This document shows positions 1 through 8,664 of a stretch of 64,000 bases of DNA, one piece after another; the first letter of the stretch is position 1; each line of letters opens with the position of its first letter. Origin of the DNA: Nitrospirota bacterium. Lineage in GTDB: Bacteria > Nitrospirota > Thermodesulfovibrionia > Thermodesulfovibrionales > JdFR-88. Under the pieces are notes generated by a model. That model did no database searches. It saw only the letters and a program-made list of their open reading frames with translations, and was not told the DNA's origin. The stretch spans positions 91,291-155,290 of the forward strand of contig JAJYIR010000003.1 in NCBI GenBank assembly GCA_021789935.1, written 5' to 3'. Position numbers and translations under genes: made by a program.

Positions 1-109
1 GGAAGGCGATGTAATATGGGCGAGGATCATCAAGATCGATCTCGACAACCGCAAGATCGGCCTCAGCATGAAGAACGTCAAGGCGCAGCATATTCATTCT
101 GAAGGATAA
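1..109 (+). CDS. rpsA: 30S ribosomal protein S1, C-terminal end (partial)
   Basis: The window opens inside a reading frame (frame starting at base 2) that encodes 35 residues before a TAA at 107-109. The peptide has the end of an S1 RNA-binding repeat (a 'DVIWARIIKIDLDNRKIGLSMK' type ending, where the last strand carries the I-G-L-S-M-K pattern). S1-domain proteins include S1 itself and other RNA-binding proteins; the downstream order sppA then an HU/IHF gene is a common neighbourhood of rpsA, which is why S1 is preferred. Only the C-terminus is present, so the number of S1 repeats cannot be seen. Confidence 0.65.
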   Translation, partial: EGDVIWARIIKIDLDNRKIGLSMKNVKAQHIHSEG

Positions 110-134
110 GACAATTGAAAAGGGCCACTGAAAA

Positions 135-974
135 TTGAAAAAAGGCTGCCTCGTTCTGTCTGGAATAGTGCTTTTTCTGTTGATAGCCGGCGCTGCCATA
201 TCGTTTTTCTCACGGATGCAGTCCGGAGAAAAAATCGGCCTGATAAGGGTGGAGGGCACCATAACTGATTCGGGCGACATCATTCAGGCGCTGAAGCAGT
301 TCACTGATGACCCATCGATAAAAGCCATTGTCATGCGGGTTGACAGCCCGGGTGGCGGGGTTGCCCCCTCCCAGGAGATTTACGAAGAGGTAAAAAAAGC
401 CGTTGCGAAAAAATACATCATCGTGTCAATGGGATCACTGGCCGCCTCCGGCGGATATTACATCTCCGTCCCTGCAACAAAGATATTCGCGAACCCCGGC
501 ACAATAACGGGCTCCATAGGGGTGATAATGGAGGTTCCTAATGTGCAGGGTCTTCTGAACAAGATCGGGGTCAAGGCCGAGGTAATAAAAAGCGGCAAAA
601 ATAAAGACATCGGCTCCTATTTCAAAAGCATGACCGGTGAGCAGCGCCGCATCCTGCAGGATGCCCTGGATAACGTGCACGGACAGTTCATCCAGGCGGT
701 CGCCGCTGGCAGAAAAATGCCTGTGGGTGTCATAAAACAGCTTGCCGACGGGCGCATATTTACCGGCCAGCAAGCCAAGAAACTGGGCCTTGTGGACGAG
801 CTTGGCGACCTTGAGGACGCCATTAATGCCGCCAAGACGATGGCCGGCATCAAGGGGAAGCCTGAAATAGTGGAAAAAAAGAAGAGCAAGGGCCTCATTG
901 ATATCTTCAAATCCAAGGTTTCATTGCCCGATATTTACCCGTCTTTCAAAATGGGATATCTATTTGCTCCATAG
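135..974 (+). CDS. sppA: Signal peptide peptidase SppA, 36 kDa type
   Basis: This 279-residue membrane-anchored serine protease would degrade signal peptides left in the membrane after secretion. Residues 4-26 are a hydrophobic N-terminal anchor. The family pattern D-S-P-G-G-G is at 70-75, and the nucleophile is expected at Ser105 in the A-A-S-G-G-Y-Y block. The general-base lysine is expected about 52 residues later, at Lys157 in G-K-N-K-D-I-G; both assignments come from comparison with the Bacillus-type enzyme. Length fits the short form, not the 67 kDa E. coli double-domain form. The start is a TTG at 135, 25 bp after the rpsA stop. It is probably co-transcribed with rpsA and the DNA-binding protein 15 bp downstream. 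Confidence 0.9.
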   Translation: MKKGCLVLSGIVLFLLIAGAAISFFSRMQSGEKIGLIRVEGTITDSGDIIQALKQFTDDPSIKAIVMRVDSPGGGVAPSQEIYEEVKKAVAKKYIIVSMGSLAASGGYYISVPATKIFANPGTITGSIGVIMEVPNVQGLLNKIGVKAEVIKSGKNKDIGSYFKSMTGEQRRILQDALDNVHGQFIQAVAAGRKMPVGVIKQLADGRIFTGQQAKKLGLVDELGDLEDAINAAKTMAGIKGKPEIVEKKKSKGLIDIFKSKVSLPDIYPSFKMGYLFAP

Positions 975-989
975 GGAGGTTATGAATCC

Positions 990-1319
990 ATGACTAAATC
1001 CAGCCTTATAGAAAAAGTCGCGGCAAAGGTGGAAGGACTGACCCTTAAGCAGACGGAGATAATAGTCGATACCGTATTTGACAGTATGAAGGATTCCTTG
1101 TCCAAAGGGGACAAGATCGAGATAAGGGGATTCGGCAATTTCAGGCTGCGTGCAAGAAAACCGCGGCGGGCCAGGAATCCAAAAACGGGGGCCAGCGTTG
1201 ACGTTCCTCAAAAGGTGGCCCTCCACTTCAAGATGGGCAAGGCCCTTAAGGAATCGCTCAACCCCGGGCCGGAAAAACCGGGAGCCTCCGGGCAGAGCGC
1301 GGGGCATATAAGCGGATAA
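990..1319 (+). CDS. HU/IHF family DNA-bending protein (IHF-beta-like)
   Basis: A 109-residue histone-like protein that bends DNA as a dimer. The body spans residues 1-90 and shows the G-F-G-N-F motif near 48-52 and the arm motif R-N-P-K-T-G near 63-68, whose proline intercalates in the DNA minor groove. A proline/glycine-rich tail of about 18 residues follows the usual 90-residue fold and is unlikely to be structured. Position behind rpsA-sppA matches where the IHF beta gene (ihfB/himD) often lies, but HU and IHF subunits cannot be separated with certainty by eye. An AGGGAGGT ribosome site precedes the ATG at 990. Confidence 0.88.
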   Translation: MTKSSLIEKVAAKVEGLTLKQTEIIVDTVFDSMKDSLSKGDKIEIRGFGNFRLRARKPRRARNPKTGASVDVPQKVALHFKMGKALKESLNPGPEKPGASGQSAGHISG

Positions 1320-1362
1320 AAAACGCAAAAGAACAAGAACAAAAAAAAGAAAAAGACTCTGA

Positions 1363-1794
1363 GTGCAAAGAAGAGATTTCCTGTCATGGCTGCTTAAATC
1401 GGCGTATGCCGTACTCGGCCTGGGATGTGTGGCCACCCTGCCCTACCTGTATCGCGGCGGCAACGAAGATATCAAGACTTTTTTCGTAAAAACGGTAGAT
1501 GAGGACGACCTGCCAAGAAGGGGAGTAAAAGAGGTTGAATTCCCGTTCCGGGGGCTGACCCACAAGGCGTTTATTGTAAGAAAAAACACGGACCTCTTCG
1601 TATTGTCCCCGATATGCTCCCACCTTGGATGCTCCGTCAACTGGAACTTTGTCAATAACGAGTTTGACTGTCCCTGTCATGGCGGTAGATATGACATGTC
1701 GGGGCACGTTATAGGCGGCCCTCCTCCAAAACCGCTCACCAGGCTTCCCTATGTGATCAAAGACGGTTTTTTCTATATAGGTATAAGGGCCTAG
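1363..1794 (+). CDS. Rieske [2Fe-2S] protein of a cytochrome b6-type complex
   Basis: The 143-residue Rieske subunit transfers electrons from quinol at the outer face of the membrane in a bc/b6f-type complex. The N-terminus has a Tat-type signal anchor: Q-R-R-D-F-L at 2-7 followed by a hydrophobic stretch to about residue 30. Cluster box I is C-S-H-L-G-C at 85-90 and box II is C-P-C-H-G-G at 103-108. By family rules Cys85, His87, Cys103 and His106 bind the cluster and Cys90/Cys105 form the disulfide. The later G-P-P-P-K-P loop is also typical. The start is a GTG at 1363. It sits 6 bp before the cytochrome b6 gene, forming a three-gene unit. Confidence 0.92.
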   Translation: MQRRDFLSWLLKSAYAVLGLGCVATLPYLYRGGNEDIKTFFVKTVDEDDLPRRGVKEVEFPFRGLTHKAFIVRKNTDLFVLSPICSHLGCSVNWNFVNNEFDCPCHGGRYDMSGHVIGGPPPKPLTRLPYVIKDGFFYIGIRA

Positions 1795-1800
1795 CCTGGC

Positions 1801-2451
1801 ATGATACGGCGCATCATAAATCTGCTCGATAGATGGTTTGGGACAAAAGAGGCCCATAGAAACTTTCTTGCCAGGGCACTGCCCGGCAAAATAGGCGTAT
1901 CTTACTGCCTGGGAGGCATGGCCTTCACGGCTTTCCTGGTGTCGGTCCTGACCGGCTTGCTCCTGTCGATATATTATGTGCCATCCGGCACAGAGGCTTA
2001 TCCGAGCATTGTTACCCTGCACAATGAGGTTTGGTTCGGATGGGGGATAAGAAGCATCCATAAATGGAGCGCGAATTTTCTCATAATATTCGTGGCGCTC
2101 CACGCCGTAAGAGTTTTCCTGCATAAGGCGTACAGGCCGCCAAGGGAACTGAACTGGATGGCTGGAGCGCTGGGATTCGTTCTGATAATGGCTTCAGGGT
2201 TTACCGGGTACCTGCTGCCCTGGGACCAGAAGGCCTATTGGGCAACTGTAGTGGGCACGTCAATGGCGAAAACCGTACCCGGCGCGGGGGGATTGCTGGT
2301 GAGGCTCCTGCGGGGCGGGCCGGAAGTCGCCGGGGCAACCCTTGTAAGGTTTTACAGCATGCATGTCCTTTGGATACCTTTCGGGTTGATGCTTATCTTC
2401 TGGACGCATTTTCATATGGTAAAAAGACAGGGGATATCCGGCGGTCTATGA
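1801..2451 (+). CDS. Cytochrome b6-type subunit (N-terminal half of split cytochrome b)
   Basis: The 216-residue membrane protein holds the two b hemes of a quinol-oxidising bc/b6f-type complex. Heme ligands are His87 and His101 in the second helix and His188 and His203 in the fourth. The 14 residues between the last pair is the b6 spacing rather than the 13 of mitochondrial cytochrome b. Cys36 lies in S-Y-C-L-G-G, matching the cysteine that covalently holds the extra heme (c-n / c-i) in plant and Bacillus b6 proteins. L-L-P-W at 138-141 is the usual turn. The stop overlaps the start of the next gene in ATGA, so translational coupling to subunit IV is likely. Confidence 0.93.
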   Translation: MIRRIINLLDRWFGTKEAHRNFLARALPGKIGVSYCLGGMAFTAFLVSVLTGLLLSIYYVPSGTEAYPSIVTLHNEVWFGWGIRSIHKWSANFLIIFVALHAVRVFLHKAYRPPRELNWMAGALGFVLIMASGFTGYLLPWDQKAYWATVVGTSMAKTVPGAGGLLVRLLRGGPEVAGATLVRFYSMHVLWIPFGLMLIFWTHFHMVKRQGISGGL

Positions 2452-2831
2452 GCCAAAACGGCAACAAGAAGGCGTTCTATCCGGATTATCTCCCGTTCGT
2501 CCTGGTTGCTGCCCTTATCGCAGTTGAGGCCATAATCGCGTCGGCCCTTCTGTTTCCGCCGCGCATAGGCCCCGCCATAGACCTGACCGCACCTTATCAA
2601 CCGAAACCGGAATGGTATTTCCTTTGGATATATCAGCTCCTGAGGTATTTCCCCGGCAGCTGGGCCATTTTCGGGACTGTGCTGCTTCCCGCCCTCCTCA
2701 TCCTTTCGTTCATATTCATGCCATATATAGACAGGGGGCCGCGCGGCAGGAAAAAGTCTCTTCTGGTTGGGATAGTCCTTTTCACAAGCCTCGCGGTGCT
2801 CACGCTCATCCCGGTGCTGACCGGGAGATAA
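2448..2831 (+). CDS. Cytochrome b subunit IV-like protein (C-terminal half of split cytochrome b)
   Basis: A 127-residue protein with three predicted membrane helices (about 17-35, 70-95, 102-122) that completes the split cytochrome b and the outer quinol site. The diagnostic P-E-W-Y motif is at 53-56, followed by F-L-W-I-Y-Q-L-L-R, the usual b6f/bc continuation. The frame is open further upstream, but the ATG at 2448, overlapping the cyt b6 stop as ATGA, gives the expected length, so the longer reading starting at 2238 is rejected. No cytochrome c or f gene follows; the next gene is on the other strand, so the c-type partner must be encoded elsewhere. Confidence 0.9.
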   Translation: MSQNGNKKAFYPDYLPFVLVAALIAVEAIIASALLFPPRIGPAIDLTAPYQPKPEWYFLWIYQLLRYFPGSWAIFGTVLLPALLILSFIFMPYIDRGPRGRKKSLLVGIVLFTSLAVLTLIPVLTGR

Positions 2832-3027
2832 AAAAATCCCGCCACGAAAGATTCTAAACGCAGCTTCTTCCCGGATTCCGCCGCTACCGGCGACGACCAG
2901 ACTCACCTAATGGCCGGAATGACCAGTACAGGAAAACATAATTCGATCAAATCAACAGGCAAGAACGTTAATTTTTTACTTTAACTTTCAGCGAAAAGAC
3001 ACTGATTTGATGGGATATTGAGGGAGA

Positions 3028-4353
3028 CTATCTGAAGCCGGCGATATTGGGCATCCTGAGCCCCTTGCCGCCCTTGAACATCTTGAGCATCTTTTTCATC
3101 TCGACGTACTGCTTTACAACACGGTTGACGTCTGAAACCTGGGTGCCGCTTCCGATTGCTATGCGCTTTCTCCTGCTTCCGTTTAAAAGGTGGCGGTTCC
3201 TGCGCTCGGACGGCGTCATCGAGTTGATGACTGCCTCCACCTTCACGAACTCTTTTTCGTCTATCTTGACGTTTTTAAGCTTTGCTCCAAGACCCGGTAT
3301 CATCCCGAGAAGACTCTCGATGGATCCCATGCTGCGGACTTTTTTGAGCTGGTCGCGCAGGTCCTCAAACGTAAAGGACTCCGCCATTAACTTTTTACCC
3401 AGCTTTTCCGCCTCCGCCATATCATATGCGCTCTGGGCCTTCTCTATGAGGGACAGCACGTCACCCATGCCAAGCACCCTTGAGGCAAGCCTGTCCGGAT
3501 GAAAGGCCTCAAGCATGTCCAGTTTTTCGCCGGTCCCCATGTACTTGATGGGCTTTCCGGTTACGGCTTTTATGGAAAGGGCGGCCCCTCCCCTGGCGTC
3601 TCCGTCCATTTTCGTGAGGATGACGCCTTCAAGCCCTATTTCCTCGTTAAAAGTCTTTGCGATATTGACCGCTTCCTGTCCCGTCATGGAATCGGCCACA
3701 AGAAGGGTTTCATGAGGCGATGTCTTCTCTTTTATCTCCTTAAGTTCGACCATCAGGGCCTGGTCTATGTGCAACCTGCCTGCTGTGTCAATAATGACGA
3801 TGTCCCTTGCTTCCAGCCTGGCCTTCTTCAACGCCTCCGAGGAGAGCGCCGCGGGCGACATCTTGTCCCTGGTAAAATGGACCGGTACGTCCAACTGCTT
3901 TCCAAGGGTTATTAGCTGGTCTACGGCGGCAGGCCTTTGAAGGTCCGCCGCAACGAGCATCGGCCTTCTGCCTTCCTTCTTGAATATCCTGGCCAATTTC
4001 GCCGAAGTCGTGGTCTTTCCAGACCCCTGCAGGCCTATCATCATTATTACGGTGGGCGGATTGGGGGCGAGCTTTATCTTGTCCTCAGTGCCGCCGAGGA
4101 GCTGACATATCTCGTTATGAACGATTTTCACGACCTGCTGACCCGGGGTGAGACTTTCAAGGACCGCCTTGCCGGTTGCCTTCTCCTTCACCGACGCCAC
4201 AAAGTCCTTGACCACGCGGAAATTGACATCCGCTTCCAGCAGGGCCACTCTCACTTCTTTAAGAGCAAGCTCTATGTCCTGCTCCTTCAGAAGCCCCCTG
4301 CCCTTCAGCTTTTTGAATATTCCCTCAAGTCTTTCGCCCAGGCTTTCAAGCAT
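3028..4353 (-). CDS. ffh: Signal recognition particle protein Ffh (SRP54)
   Basis: The GTPase of the signal recognition particle binds signal sequences of nascent membrane proteins and docks with FtsY. The 441-residue protein has the N domain (1-95), a G domain with P-loop G-L-Q-G-S-G-K-T-T near 108-116, D-T-A-G-R near 190, T-K-M-D near 247 and the insertion-box region. The C-terminal M domain starts near 330 and carries the R-R-K-R-I-A-x-G-S-G RNA-binding segment. It ends with a short M-P-N-I-A-G-F tail. The matching SRP RNA is also in this window, at 13949-14052. No neighbouring gene appears functionally tied to it. Confidence 0.97.
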   Translation of the reverse strand: MLESLGERLEGIFKKLKGRGLLKEQDIELALKEVRVALLEADVNFRVVKDFVASVKEKATGKAVLESLTPGQQVVKIVHNEICQLLGGTEDKIKLAPNPPTVIMMIGLQGSGKTTTSAKLARIFKKEGRRPMLVAADLQRPAAVDQLITLGKQLDVPVHFTRDKMSPAALSSEALKKARLEARDIVIIDTAGRLHIDQALMVELKEIKEKTSPHETLLVADSMTGQEAVNIAKTFNEEIGLEGVILTKMDGDARGGAALSIKAVTGKPIKYMGTGEKLDMLEAFHPDRLASRVLGMGDVLSLIEKAQSAYDMAEAEKLGKKLMAESFTFEDLRDQLKKVRSMGSIESLLGMIPGLGAKLKNVKIDEKEFVKVEAVINSMTPSERRNRHLLNGSRRKRIAIGSGTQVSDVNRVVKQYVEMKKMLKMFKGGKGLRMPNIAGFR

Positions 4354-4414
4354 TTTTTATTTAAAAAAGTCCTTGCATTTCAATTTGTTAGCTAATGTTA
4401 TCTCAAGCATCTGT

Positions 4415-4951
4415 TTATTTCAAAAGCCCTTGAATTTCGTTTGATATCTCATCAAATTCATCGGGGCTGAACCCCATATGGTGGTCCCGTATGATTCCAT
4501 CCTTGTCAATTATGAAAAGGTTGGGTATTCCACTTACTCCATACCTGTCGGCAATATCCTTGTCGTCCCGGGCAATCGGATAAAGGACCTGGAAATTCTT
4601 TACAAAACTCTTCACCTGCCCATCGGCCCCCGCGCCGTCATCTATGGATATGCCAAGCATCTTGAAATTCCCGCCCTTGAACCGGCTGTATATCCTGTTC
4701 ATCACAGGAATGGACGCCTGGCAGGGAGGACACCATGTGGCCCAGAAATCGACTACCACGACCTTGCCCTTCATGGAGGCAAGACTGCGGGACTGCCCGT
4801 TTATATCGGTAAGAACGAAATCCGGGGCCTGCACGCCGACACCCGCCGCCGCTGGCGCCTTTTTCTTGCAACCGTACGAAAAAAACAAAACAAAAAGGAC
4901 CGCCATGACAACGGCAGGCAAAAAAATCTTCTTGGTCCGTAAAAAAATCAT
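4415..4951 (-). CDS. TlpA/ResA-like thiol-disulfide lipoprotein
   Basis: A 178-residue thioredoxin-fold protein that probably reduces disulfides outside the cytoplasm, for example in cytochrome c maturation or envelope stress. Residues 8-27 are a lipoprotein signal ending at a lipobox with Cys28 (S-Y-G-C), followed by a short Lys/Ala linker. The AhpC/TSA-type thioredoxin domain covers about 40-178, with the active site W-C-P-P-C near 73-77 and a cis-proline in S-G-I-P-N. It lies 9 bp downstream of trxA on the same strand, so a two-gene thiol-redox operon is likely. The exact client cannot be inferred. Confidence 0.88.
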   Translation of the reverse strand: MIFLRTKKIFLPAVVMAVLFVLFFSYGCKKKAPAAAGVGVQAPDFVLTDINGQSRSLASMKGKVVVVDFWATWCPPCQASIPVMNRIYSRFKGGNFKMLGISIDDGAGADGQVKSFVKNFQVLYPIARDDKDIADRYGVSGIPNLFIIDKDGIIRDHHMGFSPDEFDEISNEIQGLLK

Positions 4952-4960
4952 ATTTCTCTT

Positions 4961-5293
4961 CTAACCCGCAAGCAGGGCATCTATTTTGGCCTTCAACTGG
5001 GGCTTCGGAACGGCACCCACTACCTGGTCCACCTTCTCGCCGTTTTTGAAGAATATGAGAGTGGGTATCCCCATTATTTTATACCTGCTCGCGACCTCCG
5101 GGTTTTCATCAGTGTTCAGCTTCATGATCTTCATCTTTCCAGCGTACTCGCTTGCCAGTTCCTCGACGGTAGGCGCTATTATGCGGCAGGGACCGCACCA
5201 TGCCGCCCAGAAGTCGATCATGACGAGGCCTCCGAATTTGAGGACTTCATTTTCCCAAGTCGCCGATGTAACCGCCGAAACTCCTTCCGCCAT
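4961..5293 (-). CDS. trxA: Thioredoxin
   Basis: A 110-residue cytoplasmic thioredoxin with the canonical W-C-G-P-C active site near residues 34-38, the D-F-W-A preceding strand and the M-G-I-P-T cis-proline loop near 75-79. Length and motifs match classical TrxA, which donates electrons to ribonucleotide reductase, peroxiredoxins and other enzymes. It is the first gene of a pair with the TlpA-like lipoprotein. A ribosome site (GAGGGA) precedes the ATG. It is divergent from proS, with about 180 bp of A+T-rich promoter DNA between them. Confidence 0.95.
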   Translation of the reverse strand: MAEGVSAVTSATWENEVLKFGGLVMIDFWAAWCGPCRIIAPTVEELASEYAGKMKIMKLNTDENPEVASRYKIMGIPTLIFFKNGEKVDQVVGAVPKPQLKAKIDALLAG

Positions 5294-5472
5294 ATGCTGT
5301 CCCTCCTGAGTGATTTATTGATATCCCCCGCGGCAAGACCGCAGGAAATCTACTTTAAGGATTTTTTTTCACTTAATTCATTAGCGAGCGTACCTGAATA
5401 TTATAATAAAATTCCCTATAATAATTAAAGTCTAAAAAGCTGAAAGATATAAATAAAGAGGAGGGTGTTCCA

Positions 5473-7221
5473 ATGAGATTGTCAAAGATGCTCGTCCCCA
5501 CGGTCCGGGAGGTGCCTTCCGAGGCCGTGGCAGAAAGCCACAAGCTTATGCTCCGGGCGGGCTATGTCAGGCAGCTTGCCGCCGGGCTTTACATATACCT
5601 GCCCCTGGCCTGGAGGGTCATGACCAGGATAAATCGCATCCTTCGCGAGGAAATGGACTCCATTGGGGCCCAGGAGGTCTCCATGCCCGTGCTTCAGCCC
5701 GCAGAGCAGTGGCAGCAGACCGGCAGGTGGTCCGATATCAAAGAGGAGATGTTCCGGCTCAAGGACAGGGGCGGCAGGGACATGTGCCTTGGCATGACCC
5801 ATGAGGAAATAATGACATGGCTGGCCTCAAGAGAGATACGCTCTTACAAGCAGATGCCCCAGATGTGGTACCAGATACAGACCAAGCTGCGGGATGAGGC
5901 AAGGCCAAAAAGCGGAATACTGCGTACGCGGGAGTTCCTCATGAAAGACAGTTACAGCTTCGATTCTTCCGTGGAAGGGCTGCAAAGGAGCTATAAACTG
6001 CATGAGGACGCCTATCACCGCATATTTACCCGATGCGGCCTGAAATTCTACCAGGTGGAATCGGACACCGGCATGATGGGCGGGTCGGTTGCGCATGAAT
6101 TCATGGCGGTAAGCGAGGCCGGCGAGGACGAAATAGTGCTCTGCGCGTCTTGCGGCTACCAGTCCAATGTGGAGATCGCGGGCTCCGTCCCGTCCTCCGC
6201 AGTCATTGATCCGCCCGCACCGGAAGGGGGAAACGGCATCGGCGAAAATGAAAAAACGGGCGAAGAGGTACATACGCCTGATAAGAGGACCATTGAAGAG
6301 GTAAGCCGGTTTCTGAAAGAGAGGCCGGAGCGCTTCATGAAAAGCATCCTTCTTATAGCCGGGGACGGGCCTGTGCTTGCCATTGTGCGCGGTGACCAGC
6401 AGCTGCATGAAAAAAAGCTCCAGCGCGTCATCGGCCCCTTCAGGACCGCGAACAAACAGGAGATAAAGGACATCCTCGGCGTGGAGGCGGGCTTCATCGG
6501 CCCCATGGGCCATGGGGATATGAGTATCATCGCGGACCCTGCCCTCAGGGTTGGAAGTTACATCACCGGCGCCAACAAACCGCATTACCACCGGCGAGGG
6601 GTAACGGCGGGGGTCGATTTCAAGGCCGCCTGGCACGACATCCATGTGGCCAGGGAAGGAGACCTCTGCCCTAAATGCGGCTCTCCGGTGAAAATAGAAA
6701 AAGCAATCGAGATAGGAAATATATTCCAGTTGGGCACAAAGTATTCTCAGGCCCTGCACGCTTTTTTCCTGGATGAGGCCGGAGAGGAAAAGCCCATCAT
6801 AATGGGCAGCTACGGTATCGGCCCCGCCAGGATAGCGGCCGCCGCCATAGAACAGAACCATGACAAGGACGGCATAATATGGCCCGGAAACATAGCGCCC
6901 TTTGACGTGGAGGTCATCCCTATTTCAGCGGATGAGCCGGAAGTGGAGGCTGCCGCCCGGAGGATCTACGAAGAATTGGCCGCAGCCGGGGTGGAGGCGC
7001 TCATCGATGACCGCGACCTGCGGGCCGGGGTGAAATTCAAAGACGCAGATCTGATAGGCATCCCCAGGCAGGTAATCGTAGGCGGACGGAACCTGAAGGA
7101 AGGCCTTGTTGAGCTTAAAGACAGGCGCACGAGGGAAATACGGAAGGTCAGCCCGCAGGAGGCCGTCGCCATTTTAAAAGAAGGCATTTCTTCCGCCTGC
7201 GAATCGGGCGGCGGTGCGTAG
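5473..7221 (+). CDS. proS: Prolyl-tRNA synthetase, bacterial type with editing domain
   Basis: A 582-residue class II aminoacyl-tRNA synthetase that charges tRNA-Pro. The N-terminal catalytic part has the typical M-R-L-S start and motif 2 region (T-H-E-E, then the R-D-E-x-R-P-K-S-G-I-L-R-x-R-E-F stretch near 138-156). An insertion of about 180 residues (about 230-400) is the post-transfer editing (INS) domain for mischarged alanyl-tRNA-Pro, with K-S-I-L-L near 287 and R-G-D near 305. Motif 3 (G-S-Y-G-I-G-P-A-R) is near 441, and the C-terminal anticodon-binding domain follows. GAGGAGGG lies just upstream of the ATG. The amidohydrolase gene begins 3 bp after the stop. Confidence 0.97.
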   Translation: MRLSKMLVPTVREVPSEAVAESHKLMLRAGYVRQLAAGLYIYLPLAWRVMTRINRILREEMDSIGAQEVSMPVLQPAEQWQQTGRWSDIKEEMFRLKDRGGRDMCLGMTHEEIMTWLASREIRSYKQMPQMWYQIQTKLRDEARPKSGILRTREFLMKDSYSFDSSVEGLQRSYKLHEDAYHRIFTRCGLKFYQVESDTGMMGGSVAHEFMAVSEAGEDEIVLCASCGYQSNVEIAGSVPSSAVIDPPAPEGGNGIGENEKTGEEVHTPDKRTIEEVSRFLKERPERFMKSILLIAGDGPVLAIVRGDQQLHEKKLQRVIGPFRTANKQEIKDILGVEAGFIGPMGHGDMSIIADPALRVGSYITGANKPHYHRRGVTAGVDFKAAWHDIHVAREGDLCPKCGSPVKIEKAIEIGNIFQLGTKYSQALHAFFLDEAGEEKPIIMGSYGIGPARIAAAAIEQNHDKDGIIWPGNIAPFDVEVIPISADEPEVEAAARRIYEELAAAGVEALIDDRDLRAGVKFKDADLIGIPRQVIVGGRNLKEGLVELKDRRTREIRKVSPQEAVAILKEGISSACESGGGA

Positions 7222-7224
7222 TGC

Positions 7225-8619
7225 ATGGAAAAAGCTGATTTTATTCTGAAGGCCCAATACGTCCTGACAATGGACGAAACGGCTGACGCCGTAGGGGATG
7301 AAACGGCTAAAACCGTGGGGCACGAAGCGGCCAAGGACACGGCGTGCCGGCCTTTGCTTATCGAAGACGGCGCCGTGGCCGTACGGGGAGACAAGATAAT
7401 AGATGTGGGCCCGGGCAAGGAAATAGAAAAAAAATATGACCCTGCCGCGGTTATCGGCGGAAACGGGCGGCTGAAGGCGCTCCTTCCCGGTTTTGTGAAC
7501 ACGCATACCCACGCCCCCATGGTGTACCTAAGGGGCATCGCTGACGACCTGCCTCTGAGGGAATGGCTCGAAAAGCACATCTGGCCGATAGAATCCAGAT
7601 GGCTCGGTCCCGAGTTCATAAACGACGCCACGGAGCTTGCCTGCCTGGAGATGCTGAAAGGCGGCATAACGACCTATAACGATATGTATTTCTATGAGAC
7701 ACATGCCGCCCCGGCTGTAAAGCGGGCTGGCATGAGGGCCGTCCTGGGGGCGGGCATACTCGATTTTCCAACCAGGGTCGCCCAAAACAGGGACGAGTAC
7801 TTCGAGCGCGCGGAGGAACTAGTAAACGCTTTTTTAAACGATGAGCTGATAACGCCCTCAGTGGCCCCGCATGCCCTTTATACCTGCGGCCCGGAGGGAC
7901 AGAAGAGGGCCGCCCAAATGGCGGAGAAATACGGCATACCCATGCACATACACCTTTCCGAGACCAGGTGGGAAGCCGAGGAGATTGAAAAACTCTATGG
8001 GCAAAGACCGGTAAAATTCCTGGACGGACTCGGAGTGCTTTCCAGGCGCGTAATAGCGGCCCACTGCGTATGGCTCGATGATGAAGAGATAGAAATACTG
8101 GCAAAAAGACATGTCGGGGTCTCGCACTGCGTAGAGAGCAACCTGAAACTCGTCTCCGGCTTTTCTCCCGTGGCCAAAATGATAAACGCAGGGGTGAAGG
8201 TGACATTCGGAACGGACGGGGCCGCAAGCAACAACGATCTGAACCTGCTTGGGGAAATGGGCACCGCCTCGAAACTCCATAAGACCGTTTCCGGAGACCC
8301 TTCCGCCATGGACGCCAAAACAACTGTCAAGATGGCCACCATCCTTGGCGCGGAGGCGCTGGGCCTTGGAGACAAGACCGGCTCCATCAGGAAAGGAAAA
8401 GCCGCGGACCTCATCATGCTGGACCTTGACAAACCGCACCTGACTCCCATTTATAACATATTTTCCCATATCGTATACGCAGCAAGGCCTTCGGACGTGG
8501 AAAACGTCATGGTAAACGGCAGGCTCGTCGTCAAAGACGGGCAAATCACCACCGTGGACGAAAAAGAAATCCTGCACAAGGCCAGGGTGTGGGGAAAAAA
8601 GATAAAGGAGTCGGTCTGA
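7225..8619 (+). CDS. Amidohydrolase, S-adenosylhomocysteine / methylthioadenosine deaminase type
   Basis: A 464-residue metal-dependent deaminase of the TrzA/AtzA-MtaD group, which removes the amino group from adenosine thioethers or related rings. The H-T-H pair sits in F-V-N-T-H-T-H (near 90-96), the third ligand is in H-L-S-E-T near 230, the fourth region is A-A-H-C-V near 275 and the metal Asp is in F-G-T-D-G-A near 330. N-terminal and C-terminal beta strands form the usual composite sandwich. Residues 17-42 are a low-complexity Ala/Thr/Glu insert that is unusual for the family. It starts 3 bp after proS and is probably co-transcribed. Substrate assignment rests on family resemblance only. 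Confidence 0.82.
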   Translation: MEKADFILKAQYVLTMDETADAVGDETAKTVGHEAAKDTACRPLLIEDGAVAVRGDKIIDVGPGKEIEKKYDPAAVIGGNGRLKALLPGFVNTHTHAPMVYLRGIADDLPLREWLEKHIWPIESRWLGPEFINDATELACLEMLKGGITTYNDMYFYETHAAPAVKRAGMRAVLGAGILDFPTRVAQNRDEYFERAEELVNAFLNDELITPSVAPHALYTCGPEGQKRAAQMAEKYGIPMHIHLSETRWEAEEIEKLYGQRPVKFLDGLGVLSRRVIAAHCVWLDDEEIEILAKRHVGVSHCVESNLKLVSGFSPVAKMINAGVKVTFGTDGAASNNDLNLLGEMGTASKLHKTVSGDPSAMDAKTTVKMATILGAEALGLGDKTGSIRKGKAADLIMLDLDKPHLTPIYNIFSHIVYAARPSDVENVMVNGRLVVKDGQITTVDEKEILHKARVWGKKIKESV

Positions 8620-8664
8620 TAACCGCCGGTTGCTTTATTTTTTTGCTGCACTAGAATTAAAGAA

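Noticed and set aside
2238..2447. N-terminal extension of the cytochrome subunit IV frame
   Set aside because: The 70 extra codons overlap the conserved end of cytochrome b6 in another frame; the ATGA overlap at 2448 gives the normal length.
5827..6861. Long minus-strand frame inside proS
   Set aside because: It is antisense to the conserved prolyl-tRNA synthetase; similar shadows occur in thrS (40816-41976) because of high G+C third positions.
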